Shown here piece after piece: positions 62,394 through 64,000 of a stretch of DNA of 64,000 nt. A program made the position numbers and the translations under genes. Numbering within the stretch: position 1 is the stretch's first letter; each line of letters opens with the position of its first letter. The notes below the pieces were generated by a model that searched no databases, was not told the origin of the DNA, and saw nothing but the letters and a program-made list of their open reading frames with translations. The DNA is from Bacillus sp. UNC41MFS5 (GTDB lineage: Bacteria > Bacillota > Bacilli > Bacillales_B > DSM-18226): the NCBI RefSeq assembly GCF_000686805.1, contig NZ_KK366018.1, positions 533,759 to 597,758 on the forward strand, read 5' to 3'.

Positions 62394-62414
62394 CCCATAT
62401 GATATAAATATGGG
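62394..62414. promoter_or_regulatory. Palindrome CCCATAT-7-ATATGGG
   Basis: Perfect 7-bp arms between the MFS gene stop and etfB2. It could be a weak terminator of the MFS gene or an operator for the island. Confidence 0.45.
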
Positions 62415-62444
62415 AACAAAGAAATTCTTTCGAAGATAAATAAA

Positions 62445-63641
62445 CTACAAATGCTTTCGCTGATTCTTCGTCTTTTCACCATAAACAGGTAAGGGGCGTG
62501 TTACATATCCAAAGGCCATAAGAACGAGACCGCTGCCCCAAAATATAGCTGAAACCCCAATCAAACCGCCTATTCCGCCAAAGATGACCGGAATGGCAAA
62601 TTGGGAAACGCGATTAATCATCATCTGGACTCCTAATACTTCTCCACGGCGTTCGGATGAGGATTCCTCCAAAAGAGCTGCAGTGCTAAGCGGCTGAGCA
62701 AGGCCAAGACCAGCTCCTAAAATACCAACCCACACAAACAGTACCACGATCCAAGGGGAAAACGGAGTAACTAGATAAATGACACCAGTAACGAAAAGAG
62801 ACCACGTAAGTATTCTCATACGCCCAAAAGAGCCAACGAGAGACGTTTGGGTAAATCGAATAACGAGCATGGCCAGACCGAGGAATGAGAGGAGAAGTCC
62901 TGTCAAGGTTGGGGTGATGCCCATATTGTCGGCAAGCAAAGGAAAGTACACGCTAAACAGCTCTCTATAGGAAAAGATCAACCCTCCTATAAGAATCGCA
63001 TTCCGCATGTCACGGTTTCGCATGAGGGCCCAAATCGATTCTCTTCCCTGCAAATTTGCTTGTTGTTTCTCATCCGTTTTTTGAATGTTCTCTCCATCTA
63101 AATTCCTCATACCCATCTCGCTGCTCAATGCGATGGCAATGAGCAACATATTAAAAAAGATACAAATATGGTACCCGTAGTGATCATACAAAAAGGAACT
63201 AATAACTGGGCCAATCATTGCGCCAACTGAGCCAAACAGACTATAGTTGGCCACCGTCCGATCGATGTCACCTCCTAAGCTGCCAATTCTCTTCTGCAAG
63301 GCGAGCATCAGGCAGGTAGAAGCAATACCAACCATAGCTAGCTGAATTAAAAAAATGAAAAAGGATGGGAACATGACAGTCAACAATAAGGAAATCAAAT
63401 ACATGACATTCCCGATGATTACCATGGGACGTGTTCCTATATGATCAACCCATTTGCCAATATGCAAGGCCAAAAGGGCCGGACAGATAGCAGAACTAGC
63501 AATAATCATGCTGATTTCTTGAGGTGAAAGACCTAAGGAGTAGGCGTATAAAGAAACAACAGGCTTGATTCCCGTAATCGTCGTGATAAGGATCGTATTC
63601 ATCAGAATAATAATGTAATAATTCAATAGATTCACCGCCAA
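62445..63641 (-). CDS. Major facilitator superfamily transporter
   Basis: 398 residues, about 12 membrane segments. MFS motif A is present as GKWVDHIGTRPMVIIGN between helices 2 and 3, and a partial copy, GSFGRMRILTWSL, in the second half. The start is unsure: TTG at 63641 lacks a good ribosome site, and the following GTG is an alternative. It lies upstream of and in the same direction as the island genes, so it may import the island's substrate or export drugs; sequence alone cannot tell. It follows the aldehyde dehydrogenase by 71 bases. Confidence 0.82.
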   Translation of the reverse strand: MAVNLLNYYIIILMNTILITTITGIKPVVSLYAYSLGLSPQEISMIIASSAICPALLALHIGKWVDHIGTRPMVIIGNVMYLISLLLTVMFPSFFIFLIQLAMVGIASTCLMLALQKRIGSLGGDIDRTVANYSLFGSVGAMIGPVISSFLYDHYGYHICIFFNMLLIAIALSSEMGMRNLDGENIQKTDEKQQANLQGRESIWALMRNRDMRNAILIGGLIFSYRELFSVYFPLLADNMGITPTLTGLLLSFLGLAMLVIRFTQTSLVGSFGRMRILTWSLFVTGVIYLVTPFSPWIVVLFVWVGILGAGLGLAQPLSTAALLEESSSERRGEVLGVQMMINRVSQFAIPVIFGGIGGLIGVSAIFWGSGLVLMAFGYVTRPLPVYGEKTKNQRKHL

Positions 63642-63683
63642 GATAGAGGTATAAAGCCAAAAAGAATGGTAAATAAAAAAGGA

Positions 63684-63712
63684 CTCCCCAAATCTGGAGA
63701 GCTTTTTTTAAA
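63684..63712. terminator. Weak hairpin with T-runs on both strands
   Basis: A short CTCC/GGAG stem between the aldehyde dehydrogenase stop and the MFS gene, followed by T6-T7 in both directions. It may partly end the aldehyde dehydrogenase transcript. Confidence 0.4.
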
Positions 63713-64000
63713 CTAGCAAACATTAATTTTTTTATGGAAATTAATCCCATGATATTCAATAAATTCATCAAAAACCTCGATGGACTTTTCTCTACCAATA
63801 CCACTTTGCTTGATTCCACCAAACGGGATGTATTTTGAACCTAATGGTGTTTGTCCATGACCATTAATGAATGTCATTCCCGCTTCTATTTGGTTCGCAA
63901 CATCTAATGCACGTTCAAAATCAGAAGACCATACGGAAGAACCCAAACCGAATTCTGAATTGTTGGCCATATGAATAACCTCTTCTTCCGTATGATATGG
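63713..64000 (-). CDS. Aldehyde dehydrogenase, C-terminal fragment (runs off the window)
   Basis: The frame stays open to the window edge, so about 95 C-terminal residues are present, starting PYHTEEEVIHMANNSEFGLG. The NAD-dependent ALDH C-terminus is seen in NSEFGLGSSVWSSD, AGMTFINGHGQ and PFGGIKQSGIGREKSIEVFDEF. The catalytic Cys and Glu are outside the window. The GHGQTPLGSKYIPFGG segment is closer to succinate-semialdehyde/benzaldehyde-type enzymes than to betaine aldehyde enzymes. Substrate not known. Confidence 0.9.
   Translation of the reverse strand, partial: PYHTEEEVIHMANNSEFGLGSSVWSSDFERALDVANQIEAGMTFINGHGQTPLGSKYIPFGGIKQSGIGREKSIEVFDEFIEYHGINFHKKINVC

Overview
The window looks like the chromosome of an AT-rich, spore-forming member of the Bacillaceae (Bacillus, Neobacillus or Peribacillus-like). 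The reasons are: strong GGAGG-type ribosome binding sites, frequent TTG and GTG starts, a YjcZ-type sporulation peptide, a Spo0E-family phosphatase, a sigma-B type promoter, a Yng-type leucine operon and a collagen-like surface protein. I see no rRNA, tRNA, CRISPR array, transposase or phage gene.

Layout. 1-0.6 kb: start of a family-2 glycosyltransferase and a short collagen-like protein. 1.1-12.9 kb (minus strand): a complete leucine/isovalerate operon (acyl-CoA dehydrogenase, Acs-like ligase, biotin-dependent carboxylase in three genes, methylglutaconyl-CoA hydratase, HMG-CoA lyase, two-subunit 3-oxoacid CoA-transferase, EtfBA), with a divergent GAF/PucR-type regulator at 13.2 kb. 15-20.5 kb: AIM24 protein, SLC13-like permease, a secreted repeat protein, a frameshifted small gene, a coiled-coil repeat protein and a macro-domain protein. 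20.7-25 kb: gentisate locus 1 (DinB-type putative maleylpyruvate isomerase, flavin hydroxylase, fumarylpyruvate hydrolase, gentisate dioxygenase) around a divergent promoter region with repeated GTGAA/TTCAC operator half-sites. 25.2-27.4 kb: polar amino-acid ABC transporter. 28.4-33.4 kb: two arginase/agmatinase-family ureohydrolases flanking an NCS1 permease, with a sigma-54 promoter and its own enhancer-binding protein. 33.7-41 kb: exported amidohydrolase, DUF3891, Old Yellow Enzyme, thioredoxin, Rrf2 regulator, sigma-B-type SDR, DUF1904. 41.3-45.8 kb: large secreted GH43-like protein with a LacI-family regulator and tandem LacI-type operators.

46.3-62.3 kb (minus strand): a 16-kb accessory catabolic island. 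It has a second etfBA, two class III (CaiB-type) CoA-transferases, two HMG-CoA-lyase-family lyases, an acyl-CoA dehydrogenase lacking the usual catalytic Glu motif, an enoyl-CoA hydratase, an MmgE/PrpD protein, an aconitase-family hydratase, and a second hydroxylase/gentisate dioxygenase/FAH set without an isomerase. A Spo0E-like phosphatase gene sits inside it. 62.4-64 kb: an MFS transporter and the 3' end of an aldehyde dehydrogenase.

How it may work together. Locus 1 converts 3-hydroxybenzoate-type substrates through gentisate, maleylpyruvate and fumarylpyruvate. The island is the most novel part. It has the enzymes to activate an organic acid by CoA transfer, dehydrogenate, hydrate and cleave it by retro-Claisen chemistry, in effect a carboxylase-free counterpart of the leucine operon. 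It also has a gentisate branch whose missing isomerase suggests direct hydrolysis to maleate or methylmaleate, followed by hydratase, CoA-transferase and lyase. Substrates are inferred, not proven.
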